Source of the DNA: Streptomyces sp. CGMCC 4.7035
GTDB taxonomy: Bacteria; Actinomycetota; Actinomycetes; Streptomycetales; Streptomycetaceae
Reading direction: 5' to 3'
Assembly: GCF_031583065.1 (NCBI RefSeq)
Contig: NZ_CP134053.1
Coordinates: 2,666,001 to 2,730,000, forward strand
DNA: 64,000 nt
The translations under genes and the position numbers were made by a program. How positions within the stretch are numbered: position 1 is the first letter of the stretch; every line of letters begins with the position of its first letter. The notes under the pieces were generated by a model that saw nothing but the letters and a program-made list of their open reading frames with translations, made no database searches and was not told where the DNA came from. Of this stretch, positions 16,673 through 26,237 are shown piece after piece.

Positions 16673-17563
16673 GTGGAGCAGGCCCGTTCCCGCAGTGCGG
16701 AGGGCTCCGCCGAGACGGGCGTTCCCGACGTCCCCGGGGCGGCCGTCCGAGTGCCGGAGCAGCTCAGGGCGGGGGATGCCGTACGCGAAAGAGGCGCGGC
16801 CGAGGGTTCTACGCGCGGTGAGCACACGCACAGCGAACCGCCGATACCGCGGCCGCGCGCGGCGGGCCACGGCGGGGAGTCCGCCACCGGGGAGGGGCCG
16901 CACGACGGAGAGCCGTCCCACGTGGAGGGCGGACGTCCCGTCATCCAGCGGGCCTCCGTGCGCCGGCAGATACTCGACGCCCTGCGCACCGCGCTCGTCG
17001 CCGGGGAACTGACGCCGGGCGAGGTCTACTCGGCGCCGGCGCTGGGTGACCGGTTCGGGGTGTCCGCCACCCCCGTGCGCGAGGCGATGCAGCAACTCGC
17101 CCTGGAGGGCGCCGTCGAGGTGGTACCCAACCGCGGCTTCCGGGTCGCCGTGCGCGGCGCCCGCGAACTGGCCGAACTCGCGGAGATCCGGGCGCTGATC
17201 GAGGTCCCGGTGATGCTGCGGCTCGCCCGTACGGTGCCGGCCGAACGGTGGTCGGAGCTGCGCCCGTTGGCCGAGGCGACCGTACGGGCCGCGTCCTCCG
17301 GATGCCGGGCGACGTACGCCGAGTCGGACCGCGCCTTCCACCACGCGGTGCTCGCCCTCGCGGGCAACGAGCAGTTGGTGCGGATCGCGGAGGACCTGCA
17401 CCGCCGCGCCCAGTGGCCCCTCGTCGGCGGCCCCGTCTCCCGCGGCCGCGCCGACCTGATCGCCGACGCGGCCGAGCACACGGCCCTGCTGGACGCACTG
17501 GCCGCACAGGACCTGGCGGTGGTCCAGTCCCTGGTACGGGAACACTTCGCCGGAGCGTCCTGA
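16673..17563 (+). CDS. GntR-family (FCD/FadR-like) transcriptional regulator
   Basis: A 296-residue regulator. The winged helix lies after a disordered Glu/Arg/Pro-rich N-terminus of about 85 residues (QRASVRRQILDALRTALVAGEL, LGDRFGVSATPVREAMQQLALEGAVEV), followed by an FCD ligand-binding domain (LAELAEIRALIEVPVMLRLA, ESDRAFHHAVLALAGNEQLVRIAEDL). Starts: GTG 16673 is preceded by GGAGGAG and was chosen; ATG 16625 would add 16 residues but has no visible ribosome site. The ligand is unknown. It shares its upstream region, including the iron box, with the fhuF-like gene and may therefore also respond to iron. Confidence 0.85.
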   Translation: MEQARSRSAEGSAETGVPDVPGAAVRVPEQLRAGDAVRERGAAEGSTRGEHTHSEPPIPRPRAAGHGGESATGEGPHDGEPSHVEGGRPVIQRASVRRQILDALRTALVAGELTPGEVYSAPALGDRFGVSATPVREAMQQLALEGAVEVVPNRGFRVAVRGARELAELAEIRALIEVPVMLRLARTVPAERWSELRPLAEATVRAASSGCRATYAESDRAFHHAVLALAGNEQLVRIAEDLHRRAQWPLVGGPVSRGRADLIADAAEHTALLDALAAQDLAVVQSLVREHFAGAS

Positions 17564-17802
17564 CCGGAACGCGGGGCCGCAGGGTGCCGATGGTGTTTCG
17601 GGTGTCCGGTGTGGGGCGCGGTGGGTGAGCAGTGCGTGTCCGTCGCGTGTCGCCCGTCCGTGTGCGCGGTGCGTCCGCTTCCCCCTCCCGGTGTCACGGG
17701 CGTGTCCGCATCCCGCGACGACCGGCGGCGGAGGGAACTCCTCCGGCAGTCCCTCGCGTGCTGCCTGAAGAGGGACGACCGTCCCGACGGGGGTGACCGA
17801 CG

Positions 17803-18066
17803 ATGATGTTCGACCCGGGGCAGCGGGCCCCGCGGCAACAGCTGGAGTGGCTGAGCGGCAGCCGTGCCGACGAGTACGCGAACGAGGCCCGCAGGCGCTC
17901 TTCGCCGCAGAAGCGACAGAAGCGACAGAAGCGACAGAACCGGCAGTCCGGCTCGGGCGGCCTCGCCGGACTGCTGACGTACGTGGTCCTCGTCGCCGCC
18001 GTGGTCCTCCTCGCCCGCGATGCCGAATTCCGCACCGCCGCCTGGACGTTCATCCGCGGCCTGTGA
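17803..18066 (+). CDS. Small Lys/Gln-rich single-pass membrane protein
   Basis: An 87-residue protein with a charged N-terminal half, including a 9-bp DNA repeat that encodes QKRQKRQKRQNRQ, then one membrane helix (LAGLLTYVVLVAAVVLLA) and a short tail. No family recognised. ATG 17803 (or 17806) follows GGGGGTGA. It is convergent with the TPR gene 15 bases away. The 239 bases before it (17564-17802) hold G/T-rich sequence with no gene seen. Confidence 0.6.
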   Translation: MMFDPGQRAPRQQLEWLSGSRADEYANEARRRSSPQKRQKRQKRQNRQSGSGGLAGLLTYVVLVAAVVLLARDAEFRTAAWTFIRGL

Positions 18067-18081
18067 CGGCGCGCCCGGCGG

Positions 18082-18861
18082 TCAGGTCTGCGCCGCCGGT
18101 TGCACCGAGGCCAGCTGCCGCGCCAGCCATGTCGGTACGCCGCCGAGGAGGCGGAACAGCCGGCCCGCCTCGGCCCGCAGCCGGGACGCCTCCGGCTCGG
18201 CCTCCGCGTCCGCGAGCGACGCCAGCGCCGGCGCCGTACCGACGAGGTAGCCCAGCTCCTCGCGGATCCGCAGCGACTCGGCGAAACCCTGCCGGGCCTC
18301 CGTCATCTCGCCGTCGCGCAGGGCGAGCCCGGCGAGGTGCCGCCAGGTGAAGGAGAGCAGCAGCGCGTCGCCGTGCGCGGACGCGGCCGCGTGGGCGCGC
18401 CGGTAGGCGGCGCGGGCCGCCTGCGGGGAGCGGGCCAGGTTCTCGGCGAGCAGCCCGCGCCGGAAGTCCAGCAGCGCCCGGCCCGGGGCACCGGGCGGGA
18501 TCAGCGCGGCGGCCCGGCCGAGCGCGGCCCGCGCCTCGTCCGCCCGGTCGCGCACCCCGTGCAGCGTGGCCGCGTACGCCAGCTGCCCGCGCTCGCAGGC
18601 CGCGGCGCCCCGCTCCTCGTCGTCGTGGGCCTGCGCCTCGGCCGTGCGCAGCGCGTCCTCGGCCTCCTCCCAGCCCTGCTCCGTGTACAGGCACCGCTCG
18701 ACGAGCAGCGAGGCCCGCTGGAGCGAGGCCTCGGCCGTCTGTGGCCTCAGCAGCGCCGCCGCGTCGGCCCAGCAGGCGCGCGAGCGCAGCCGCCATACCG
18801 CGGTCTGGAGAGGATCGTCACCTTCGGTCGTTCCGGTACCAGACATGGCGGGATGCGCCAC
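18082..18861 (-). CDS. TPR-like repeat protein
   Basis: A 259-residue all-helical protein built of degenerate tetratricopeptide-like units rich in Ala, Leu, Arg and Glu (EEAEDALRTAEAQAHDDEERGAA, DEARAALGRAAALIPPGAPGRALLDF, AARAAYRRAHAAASAHGDALLL, EARQGFAESLRIREEL). Probably a protein-binding scaffold; partner unknown. GTG 18861 was chosen because GGGGAGG precedes it by five bases; ATG 18846 is in frame but too far from a ribosome site. No enzymatic motif is seen. Confidence 0.7.
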   Translation of the reverse strand: MAHPAMSGTGTTEGDDPLQTAVWRLRSRACWADAAALLRPQTAEASLQRASLLVERCLYTEQGWEEAEDALRTAEAQAHDDEERGAAACERGQLAYAATLHGVRDRADEARAALGRAAALIPPGAPGRALLDFRRGLLAENLARSPQAARAAYRRAHAAASAHGDALLLSFTWRHLAGLALRDGEMTEARQGFAESLRIREELGYLVGTAPALASLADAEAEPEASRLRAEAGRLFRLLGGVPTWLARQLASVQPAAQT

Positions 18862-19012
18862 ATTGCCCTCCCCGAGCACGCCATCGAGCTGTTGAGTGGT
18901 GGCGGCATTCCAGCACCAATCGCGGTACCGGGCCAAGGGGCTGGGTGAAGGATTTCACAAAGTCATGGTCGACGGGCGGCAGACGGTGCCGCCGGGCCAC
19001 ACCGCCGTGACC

Positions 19013-20734
19013 TCAGCTCATGCGCAATGCCAGGAAGAAGTCCAGCTTGTCCTCCAGGCGCGAGAGGTCCCGGCTCGTCAACTGCTCGATACGCCCCACC
19101 CGGTATCGCAGTGTGTTGACGTGCAGGTGCAGACGCGTGGCGCAGCGGGTCCAGGAGCCGTCTGACTCGAGGAACGCCTCCAGGGTCGGGATCAGCTCGG
19201 CCCGGTGCCGGCGGTCGTAGTCGCGCAGGGGGTCCAGGAGGCGGGCCGTGAAGGCACGGCGCACGTCGTCCGGGACGAACGGCAGCAGCAGCACGTGCGA
19301 GGCCAGCTCCTGGTGGCCGGCCGCGCAGACCCGTCCGGGGCGGGCTGCGGCGACCCTGCGGGCGTGCCGCGCCTCCTCCAGGGCGCCGCGCAGCCCCTCG
19401 GCGGAGTGCACCGCGGCGCTGACGCCCAGCGTGAGCCGCCCGTCGTCGTCGAGCCCCGCCGACAGCGGATCCCGTACGGCCTCCAGGAGACCGTCGGCGA
19501 GCAGGCCCGTCTCGGAGCCGTCGTGCTCCGAGGAGACCGCCGGAAGGGGAACCAGCGCGATCGCCTCGTCACCCATGTGGGCCACCGCGATGCGGTCGGT
19601 GTGCTCCGGACCGGTCGACTGGGGGTAGTCCCTGCCCGAAGAGCTCGGGGCGGGATCGGCCAGGATCTCCTCCAGCAGCGACTGGGCGACCGGCCCGCCC
19701 TCGATGTCTCCGCCGTCCCACTCGACCTTGGCGACGACCACTTGCCACTGCGGGGCCGCGCCGAGCCCGGGCAGCAGTACGGGTGCGGCGACCCGCAGCC
19801 GGGCCGCGATCTCGGCGGGCGCGGCCCCCGTCTGCACCAGTTCGAGCACCTCCTGTGCGAGCCGCCGCCGCACGGTGCGCGCCGTGTCCCGCCGGTCCCG
19901 CTCGACCGCGATCAGCTGGGTGACGCCCTGGAGCAGGTCGAGCCGCTCCGCGGGCCAGTCCCCGGCGTCCGCCTCGACCGCGAGCAGCCAGTCGGACAGC
20001 ACGGTCTCGCGCACGTCCCGCGCCGCGCCGCCGGCACGACCTGCCCCGGCTCCCGCCGGTCGGTGCCCCCAGCCGCGGATCGGGAAGAGCGAATACGTCG
20101 TCGTACCGACCGTCACCCGGTGCGGTCCGCGGCGGCCGGTGCGAGAGGCCGCCAGGTGCTCGGCGGCCAGCTCGGCGCACACGTCCGGCGCGAGCCCCGG
20201 CGTCGGACCCGCGATCGGCCGGCCGGTGGGGGAGAGCACCCAGGCGCGCAGGTCGAGGTCGGAACCGAGCAGGTCCAGGACCACGTCCGGGCCGCCGCCC
20301 GCCGGGCCCGAGGTCATCATCCGGCGGTGCCGGTCCACCACGGCCGCCAGATCCCCGGCCCGCTCGCCGGAGACCTGCCGTACGACGTGCTCGGTGATCG
20401 TGGCGAACGCCACCGACTCGTGGACGGCGAACAACGGAAGGCGGTGCCGGGCGCAGGCCATGATCAGATCGTCCGGGACGTCGCCCAGCTCGGCCTCGCC
20501 CGCGGCGAGCGCCGCGACGCCCGCACCTGCGAGAATACGGACGAAGGGCTCTGAGTCGGCGGCGTCGTGCCGCCACGCCAGGCCCGTGAGGACCAGTTCA
20601 CCGCCGGAGAGGTAACGGCTGGGGTCCTTGAGGTCCGTGGTCATGACACCGCGCACGCTGCGGTCCAGTTCGTCCTCGCCGCCGAGCAGCCGCAGCCCCA
20701 GCGCGTCGGTGTTCAGCAGTGCGCGCAGCCGCAT
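19013..20734 (-). CDS. pucR: PucR-family regulator of purine catabolism
   Basis: A 573-residue regulator. The N-terminal PucR ligand domain (LGLRLLGGEDELDRSVRGVMTTDLKDPSRYLSGGELVLTG, read in parts) is followed by a GGDEF-like central region and the C-terminal PucR-type HTH (ATRLHLHVNTLRYRVGRIEQLTSRDL, in parts). PucR proteins control purine and related nitrogen-source catabolism. It is divergent from the xanthine dehydrogenase operon across a 322-base gap, which strongly suggests it controls that operon. That gap is locally less GC-rich and contains a short dyad, GAGGT at 20849 and ACCTC at 20862. Start ATG 20734. Confidence 0.9.
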   Translation of the reverse strand: MRLRALLNTDALGLRLLGGEDELDRSVRGVMTTDLKDPSRYLSGGELVLTGLAWRHDAADSEPFVRILAGAGVAALAAGEAELGDVPDDLIMACARHRLPLFAVHESVAFATITEHVVRQVSGERAGDLAAVVDRHRRMMTSGPAGGGPDVVLDLLGSDLDLRAWVLSPTGRPIAGPTPGLAPDVCAELAAEHLAASRTGRRGPHRVTVGTTTYSLFPIRGWGHRPAGAGAGRAGGAARDVRETVLSDWLLAVEADAGDWPAERLDLLQGVTQLIAVERDRRDTARTVRRRLAQEVLELVQTGAAPAEIAARLRVAAPVLLPGLGAAPQWQVVVAKVEWDGGDIEGGPVAQSLLEEILADPAPSSSGRDYPQSTGPEHTDRIAVAHMGDEAIALVPLPAVSSEHDGSETGLLADGLLEAVRDPLSAGLDDDGRLTLGVSAAVHSAEGLRGALEEARHARRVAAARPGRVCAAGHQELASHVLLLPFVPDDVRRAFTARLLDPLRDYDRRHRAELIPTLEAFLESDGSWTRCATRLHLHVNTLRYRVGRIEQLTSRDLSRLEDKLDFFLALRMS

Positions 20735-21056
20735 GTCTCGTCGCCGCCGTTCTTGTCCGGAAATCCACGTTCGGTCAGGGAGGGTGCCCGCGGAGGCCGT
20801 GCTCGCGATTCCCCCTGGCCGTGCGCGGTGTTTCCAGAGGAAAGCGGAGAGGTTACTGATGACCTCCGTTCATACGAATCTACAAGATGGGCTCCCTGGC
20901 CAGCCAACTCCTTCATGGTTTCGGTGACTGACCCGGGTGGAGGACAGGGCGGTGTACTGACCCCACTCCCCGTCAACAGCACAGGAACGAGCCGGGCCCG
21001 CCGCACCGTATCTGGCTCGATCCGTACGACCCACGAGACGAAGAAGAGAGCCGGTC

Positions 21057-21947
21057 ATGGACTTCCTTCGCCCCGCCAGCTGGGAGGATGCGCTGGCCGC
21101 CAAGGCGGCGCATCCCACCGCTGTGCCGATTGCGGGTGGCACCGATGTGATGGTCGAGATCAACTTCGACCACCGGCGGCCCGAGTACCTGATGGACCTG
21201 GGCCGCATCGGAGATCTCTACGAGTGGGAGGTCGGCGAGGACAGCGTGCGGCTCGGGGCCTCGGTCCCCTACACGAAGATCATGGAAAACCTGCGCGTCG
21301 AGCTGCCCGGCCTGGCCCTCGCCTCCCACACGGTGGCCTCCCCCCAGATCCGCAACCGCGGCGGCGTCGGCGGCAACCTCGGCACCGCCTCCCCGGCCGG
21401 CGACGCCCACCCCGCCCTCCTCGCGGCCGGCGCCGAGGTCGAGGTCGAGTCCGTGCGCGGCGCGCGCCTCATCCCGATCGACGCCTTCTACACCGGCGTG
21501 AAGCGCAACGCGCTCGCCCCCGACGAGCTGATCCGGGCGGTGCGCATCAAGAAGGCCGACGGCCCCCAGCAGTTCTCCAAGGTCGGCACCCGCAACGCGA
21601 TGGTGATCGCGGTGTGCGCCTTCGGCCTGGCGCTGCACCCGAGGACCCGCACGGTCCGTACGGGCATCGGCTCGGCCGCGCCCACGCCCATCCGGGCCAA
21701 GGCCGCCGAGGAGTTCCTGAACGCGGCGCTCGAAGAGGGCGGCTTCTGGGACAACGGAAAGATCATCACCCCGTCGGTCGCCAAGCAGTTCGCGGATCTG
21801 TGCTCCGCCGCCTGCAACCCGATCGACGACGTCCGGGGCACGGCGAGCTACCGCCGCCACGCGGTCGGCGTCATGGCCCGCCGCACGCTGACCTGGACCT
21901 GGGAGTCGTACCGCGGCACCGCCCGCGCGACGGAGGGAGCCGCGTAA
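21057..21947 (+). CDS. Xanthine dehydrogenase FAD-binding subunit
   Basis: A 296-residue FAD subunit of the molybdenum hydroxylase family. FAD-binding motifs are AGGTDVMVEIN (residues about 25-35) and IRNRGGVGGNLGTASPAGDA, followed by the CO-dehydrogenase flavoprotein C-terminal domain. It transfers electrons from the iron-sulfur subunit to NAD+ or another acceptor. Its stop overlaps the next start as TAATG, so the three subunits are translationally coupled. First gene of the operon divergent from pucR; GAGAGCCGG precedes ATG 21057. Confidence 0.95.
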   Translation: MDFLRPASWEDALAAKAAHPTAVPIAGGTDVMVEINFDHRRPEYLMDLGRIGDLYEWEVGEDSVRLGASVPYTKIMENLRVELPGLALASHTVASPQIRNRGGVGGNLGTASPAGDAHPALLAAGAEVEVESVRGARLIPIDAFYTGVKRNALAPDELIRAVRIKKADGPQQFSKVGTRNAMVIAVCAFGLALHPRTRTVRTGIGSAAPTPIRAKAAEEFLNAALEEGGFWDNGKIITPSVAKQFADLCSAACNPIDDVRGTASYRRHAVGVMARRTLTWTWESYRGTARATEGAA

Positions 21948-22519
21948 TGCGCGTCAGTTTCACGGTCAACGGACGTCCGCAGGATGCCGACGACGTGTGG
22001 GAGGGCGAGAGCCTTCTGTACGTCCTGCGTGAGCGCCTCGGCCTTCCGGGGTCGAAGAACGCCTGCGAACAGGGCGAGTGCGGCTCCTGCACGGTCCGCC
22101 TGGACGGTGTGCCGGTGTGTTCGTGTCTGGTCGCGGCCGGTCAGGTGGAGGGCCGCGAGGTCGTCACGGTCGAGGGCCTGGCGGAGTACGCCGAGCAGCG
22201 TTCCTGCGGTACCGGCGGGTGCGGCACCTCCCTCGACGAGGCCAGACGGTGGGAAGCGAGGGGCTCCGACTCGCAGACCGGCGAAGGTGTTCGACTGTCG
22301 CCGATCCAGCAGGCGTTCATCGACGCCGGCGCCGTCCAGTGCGGCTTCTGCACCCCCGGTCTGCTCGTCGCCGCCGACGAGATGCTGGAGCGCAACCCGA
22401 ACCCGACCGACGCGGACATCCGCGAGGCGCTCTCCGGCAACCTGTGCCGCTGCACCGGCTACGAGAAGATCATGGACGCGGTCCGCCTGGCGGCCGCCCG
22501 GCAGGCCGAGGGGGTCTGA
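21947..22519 (+). CDS. Xanthine dehydrogenase 2Fe-2S subunit
   Basis: A 190-residue iron-sulfur subunit. The plant-type ferredoxin site is ACEQGECGSCTV plus VCSCLVAA, and the second, all-helical cluster domain is GAVQCGFCTPG with NLCRCTGYEKI. A Gly/Cys insert, SCGTGGCGTSLDEARRW, separates the domains, as in other streptomycete homologues. It passes electrons from the molybdenum centre to FAD. ATG 21947 overlaps the FAD-subunit stop by one base, and the stop at 22519 lies two bases before the molybdenum subunit. Confidence 0.95.
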   Translation: MRVSFTVNGRPQDADDVWEGESLLYVLRERLGLPGSKNACEQGECGSCTVRLDGVPVCSCLVAAGQVEGREVVTVEGLAEYAEQRSCGTGGCGTSLDEARRWEARGSDSQTGEGVRLSPIQQAFIDAGAVQCGFCTPGLLVAADEMLERNPNPTDADIREALSGNLCRCTGYEKIMDAVRLAAARQAEGV

Positions 22520-22521
22520 GG

Positions 22522-24942
22522 ATGCCCAACGGCGCTCCCACCAAGATCACGCAGGGCTCGGGGACCAAGGGCGGCATCGGCGAGTCCACGCTCCGCCCGG
22601 ACGGCACCCTCAAGGTCACCGGCGAGTTCGCCTACTCGTCCGACATGTGGCACGAGGACATGCTCTGGGGCCAGATCCTGCGCTCCACGGTCGCACACGC
22701 CGAGATCGTCTCCATCGACACGAGCGAGGCGCTCGCCACCCCCGGCGTGTACGCCGTGATGACGTACGACGACCTGCCGACCGATGTGAAGCACTACGGC
22801 CTGGAAATCCAGGACACCCCGGTCCTCGCCCACGGCAAGGTCCGCCACCACGGCGAGCCGGTCGCGATCGTCGCCGCCGACCACCCGGAGACCGCGCGCC
22901 GCGCCGCTGCCAGGATCAAGGTGGAGTACCGGGAACTTCCGCTCATCACGGACGAGGCGTCCGCCACCGCCCCGGACGCGGTCCTCGTCCACGAGAACCG
23001 CACCGACCTCCCCCAAGGGCCTCCGACAAGCTCCGGTCCAGGGGGGACCCCCATTTCGGGGCATGTCCCACACCCGAACATCGTCCACCGTCAGCCGATC
23101 GTGCGCGGTGACGTGGCGGAGGCCGCGAAAAGGGCCGACGTGATCGTCAAGGGCGAGTACACCTTCGGCATGCAGGACCAGGCCTTCCTCGGCCCCGAGT
23201 CCGGCCTCGCGGTCCCCGCCGAGGACGGGGGAGTCGACCTCTACGTCGCCACCCAGTGGCTGCACGCCGACCTCCGTCAGATCGCACCCGTCCTGGGCCT
23301 GCCCGAGGACAAGGTCCGGATGACCCTGGCGGGCGTCGGCGGAGCCTTCGGCGGCCGCGAGGACCTGTCGATGCAGATCCACGCCTGCCTGCTCGCCCTG
23401 CGCACCGGGAAGCCGGTCAAGATCGTCTACAACCGCTTCGAGTCCTTCTTCGGGCACGTCCACCGCCACCCGGCGAAGTTGTACTACGAGCACGGGGCCA
23501 CGAAGGACGGCAAGCTGACGCACGTCAAGTGCCGGATCGTCCTCGACGGCGGCGCCTACGCGTCCTCCTCCCCGGCGGTGGTCGGCAACGCGTCCTCGCT
23601 CGGGGTGGGCCCCTACGTCGTGGACGATGTCGACATCGAGGCCATCGCCCTCTACACCAACAACCCGCCCTGCGGCGCCATGCGCGGCTTCGGCGCGGTC
23701 CAGGCGTGCTTCGCGTACGAGGCCCAGATGGACAAGCTGGCGAAGAAGCTCGGCATGGACCCGGTGGAGCTCCGCCGGCTCAACGCCATGGAGCAGGGGA
23801 CGATCATGCCGACCGGACAGCGCGTCGACTCCCCGGCGCCGGTCGCCGAACTCCTGCGCCGCGTCAAGGCGATGCCCATGCCGCCGGAGCGCCAGTGGGA
23901 GAGCTCCGAGGGCGCGGACGTACGGCAGCTGCCCGGCGGTCTGTCCAACACCACCCACGGCGAAGGCGTCGTACGCGGTGTGGGCTACGCCGTCGGCATC
24001 AAGAACGTCGGCTTCTCCGAGGGGTTCGACGACTACTCCACCGCCAAGGTCCGCATGGAGGTCGTCGCGGGCGAGCCCGTCGCCACCGTGCACACCGCGA
24101 TGGCGGAGGTCGGCCAGGGCGGCGTCACCGTCCACGCGCAGATCGCCCGCACCGAGCTGGGCGTCACCCAGGTGGCCATCCAGCCGGCGGACACGCAGGT
24201 GGGGTCGGCGGGTTCGACGTCCGCGTCCCGCCAGACGTACGTCACCGGGGGCGCCGTGAAGAACGCCTGCGAGCTGGTGCGCGAGAAGGTCCTGGAGATC
24301 GGGCGCCGCAAGTTCGGTTCGTACCACCCCGCTTGGGCCACGGCCGAACTGCTGCTGGAGGGCGGCAAGGTCGTCACCGACGCCGGAGAGGTGCTCGCCG
24401 ACCTCGTCGACGTCCTCGGCGACGAGGCGGTCGAGATCGAGCGTGAGTGGCGGCACCGGCCGACCGAGCCCTTCGACCTGCGCACCGGCCAGGGCAACGG
24501 CCACGTCCAGTACTCCTTCGCCGCGCACCGCGCGGTCGTCGAGGTCGACACCGAGCTGGGCCTGGTCAAGGTCATCGAACTGGCCTGCGCCCAGGACGTC
24601 GGCAAGGCACTCAACCCGCTGTCCGTCGTCGGCCAGATCCAGGGCGGTACGACCCAGGGGCTGGGCATCGCGGTCATGGAAGAGATCGTCGTCGACCCGA
24701 AGACGGCCAAGGTGAAGAACCCCTCGTTCACGGACTATCTGATCCCCACCATCCTCGACACCCCGACCATCCCGGTCGACGTGCTCGAACTCGCCGACGA
24801 ACACGCCCCGTACGGGTTGCGCGGCATCGGCGAGGCCCCCACCCTGTCGTCGACTCCGGCCGTGCTCGCGGCGATCCGCAACGCGACGGGCCTGGAGCTG
24901 AACAGGACGCCGGTACGTCCGGAACACCTGACGGGAACCTGA
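22522..24942 (+). CDS. Xanthine dehydrogenase molybdopterin-binding subunit
   Basis: An 806-residue catalytic subunit for oxidising hypoxanthine and xanthine to urate. Molybdenum-cofactor motifs are present: GVGGAFGGRED, CGAMRGFGAVQ, AEVGQGGVTVHAQIA and the C-terminal GLRGIGEAPTLS with the catalytic Glu. One oddity: codons from about 23008 to 23053 (LPQGPPTSSGPGGTP) correspond to an in-frame copy of the palindromic repeat, inserted between the domain-1 HENRTD and GHVPHPNIVHRQ segments. The frame is kept and both flanks align to the family, so the protein is probably still functional with a surface loop extension. Confidence 0.93.
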   Translation: MPNGAPTKITQGSGTKGGIGESTLRPDGTLKVTGEFAYSSDMWHEDMLWGQILRSTVAHAEIVSIDTSEALATPGVYAVMTYDDLPTDVKHYGLEIQDTPVLAHGKVRHHGEPVAIVAADHPETARRAAARIKVEYRELPLITDEASATAPDAVLVHENRTDLPQGPPTSSGPGGTPISGHVPHPNIVHRQPIVRGDVAEAAKRADVIVKGEYTFGMQDQAFLGPESGLAVPAEDGGVDLYVATQWLHADLRQIAPVLGLPEDKVRMTLAGVGGAFGGREDLSMQIHACLLALRTGKPVKIVYNRFESFFGHVHRHPAKLYYEHGATKDGKLTHVKCRIVLDGGAYASSSPAVVGNASSLGVGPYVVDDVDIEAIALYTNNPPCGAMRGFGAVQACFAYEAQMDKLAKKLGMDPVELRRLNAMEQGTIMPTGQRVDSPAPVAELLRRVKAMPMPPERQWESSEGADVRQLPGGLSNTTHGEGVVRGVGYAVGIKNVGFSEGFDDYSTAKVRMEVVAGEPVATVHTAMAEVGQGGVTVHAQIARTELGVTQVAIQPADTQVGSAGSTSASRQTYVTGGAVKNACELVREKVLEIGRRKFGSYHPAWATAELLLEGGKVVTDAGEVLADLVDVLGDEAVEIEREWRHRPTEPFDLRTGQGNGHVQYSFAAHRAVVEVDTELGLVKVIELACAQDVGKALNPLSVVGQIQGGTTQGLGIAVMEEIVVDPKTAKVKNPSFTDYLIPTILDTPTIPVDVLELADEHAPYGLRGIGEAPTLSSTPAVLAAIRNATGLELNRTPVRPEHLTGT
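23008..23053. repeat. Palindromic repeat copy inside the xanthine dehydrogenase gene
   Basis: The left arm CTCCCCCAAG and the right arm GGGGGGACCCCCA of the repeat are present, with a divergent middle. About 45 bases, in frame with the host gene. Confidence 0.75.
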
Positions 24943-24972
24943 CCCCTCCGGGGGTTGAGCAGGTGATTTCCT

Positions 24973-24993
24973 CTGGGGGACTCCGTCCCCCAG
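24973..24993. terminator. Hairpin between xanthine dehydrogenase and permease genes
   Basis: CTGGGGGAC-TCC-GTCCCCCAG: a perfect 9-bp stem and 3-base loop, 31 bases after the molybdenum-subunit stop. It may terminate or attenuate read-through into the permease remnant and xdhC. Confidence 0.65.
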
Positions 24994-25103
24994 ACCCCCG
25001 ATGTTCGCCTCGGGCCGTCCCCCGGGTCGTGCAGATCCCAAATCCCGTACGTCGCCGAAGGCAACACGGACGGGTGCCCCTGTGAACCTTGGGAGATGGC
25101 ACC

Positions 25104-26188
25104 ATGACCCAGCAGTCAGTGGAGCCCAGGTCCGCCGCCGAGGACGCGGGCGCGGGAATCCGCGTCCCGGCCGACCGGACCTGGATCGACCGGTACTTCC
25201 ACATATCCCACCGGGGATCCACGCTCGCACGCGAAGTGCGCGGCGGCGTCACCACCTTCATGGCGATGGCGTACATCCTCCTGCTCAACCCGCTGATCCT
25301 GTCCGGCAAGGACGCGGCGGGGGACACGCTCGGCCAGAAGGCCCTGATCACCGCGACGGCGTTCGCGGCCGCGTGCACCACGCTGCTGATGGGCTTCGTC
25401 GGCAAAGTGCCGCTCGCCCTCTCAGTGGCACGGTCGTCGCCGCGATCCTCAACGCCGCCGGTGTCATCAAGCCCGGCGCCTGGGCCGGCGGCGCCCCCGA
25501 ACTGCACGGCAGCGCGGTCTCGATGCCCGACTTCTCGCTCTTCGGGAAGGTCGATTTCGGCGGCTGGGGCGAGGTCGGCGCGATGACCGTCGGCGTGATC
25601 GTCTTCACGCTGGTGCTCGCCGGTTTCTTCGACGCGATGGCCACCATCATCGGCGTCGGCACCGAGGCCGGGCTCGCCGACGACAAGGGCCGTATGCCGG
25701 GCCTGTCCAAGGCGCTGTTCATCGACGGCGCGGGTGGTGCGATCGGCGGTGTGGCGGGCGGTTCGGGCCAGACGGTGTTCATCGAGTCGGCGACGGGGGT
25801 GGGCGAAGGCGCCCGCACGGGCCTCGCCTCCGTCGTCACCGGTCTGCTCTTCGCGGCCTGCCTGTTCTTCAGCCCCCTGACGGCGATCGTGCCGCAGGAG
25901 GTGGCGTCGGCCGCCCTGGTCGTCATCGGCGCCATGATGCTGATGAACGCCCGTCATGTGGACTGGGGTGACCGCGCCACCGCGATTCCCGTCTTCCTGA
26001 CCGTGGTCCTCATGCCGTTCACGTACACCCTCACCGCTGGTGTCGCCGCGGGCGTCGTCTCGTACGTCGCCATCAAGGCGGCCCAGGGCAAGGCACGCGA
26101 GATCGGAGCCTTCATGTGGGGCCTGGCAGGCATCTTCCTCGTCTATTTCGCCCTCAACCCCATTGAGGACTGGCTGGGCGTGCACTGA
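25104..26188 (+). pseudogene. NCS2-family purine permease, broken by internal deletion and frameshift
   Basis: From ATG 25104 (GGGAG eight bases upstream) the frame encodes the start of an AzgA-like NCS2 transporter (DRTWIDRYFHISHRGST, GGVTTFMAMAYILLLNPLIL, LMGFVGKVPLAL) and then leaves the family at about 25424. In another frame the family resumes at GTVVAAILNAAGVIKPGAWAGG and runs to the normal end (FDAMATIIGVGTEAGL, SGQTVFIESATGVGEGARTG). About 107 plus 253 residues remain, so roughly 110-120 residues of a typical 470-480-residue transporter are missing and the deletion is not a multiple of three. The context, an xdh operon with xdhC downstream, points to hypoxanthine/xanthine/guanine uptake. 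Unless the sequence is in error, the cell lacks this permease. Confidence 0.85.
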
Positions 26189-26237
26189 CCGCTCCCCGAA
26201 AACCCCGCTACATGACCGCTGCTAAGGAGACCGAGAG

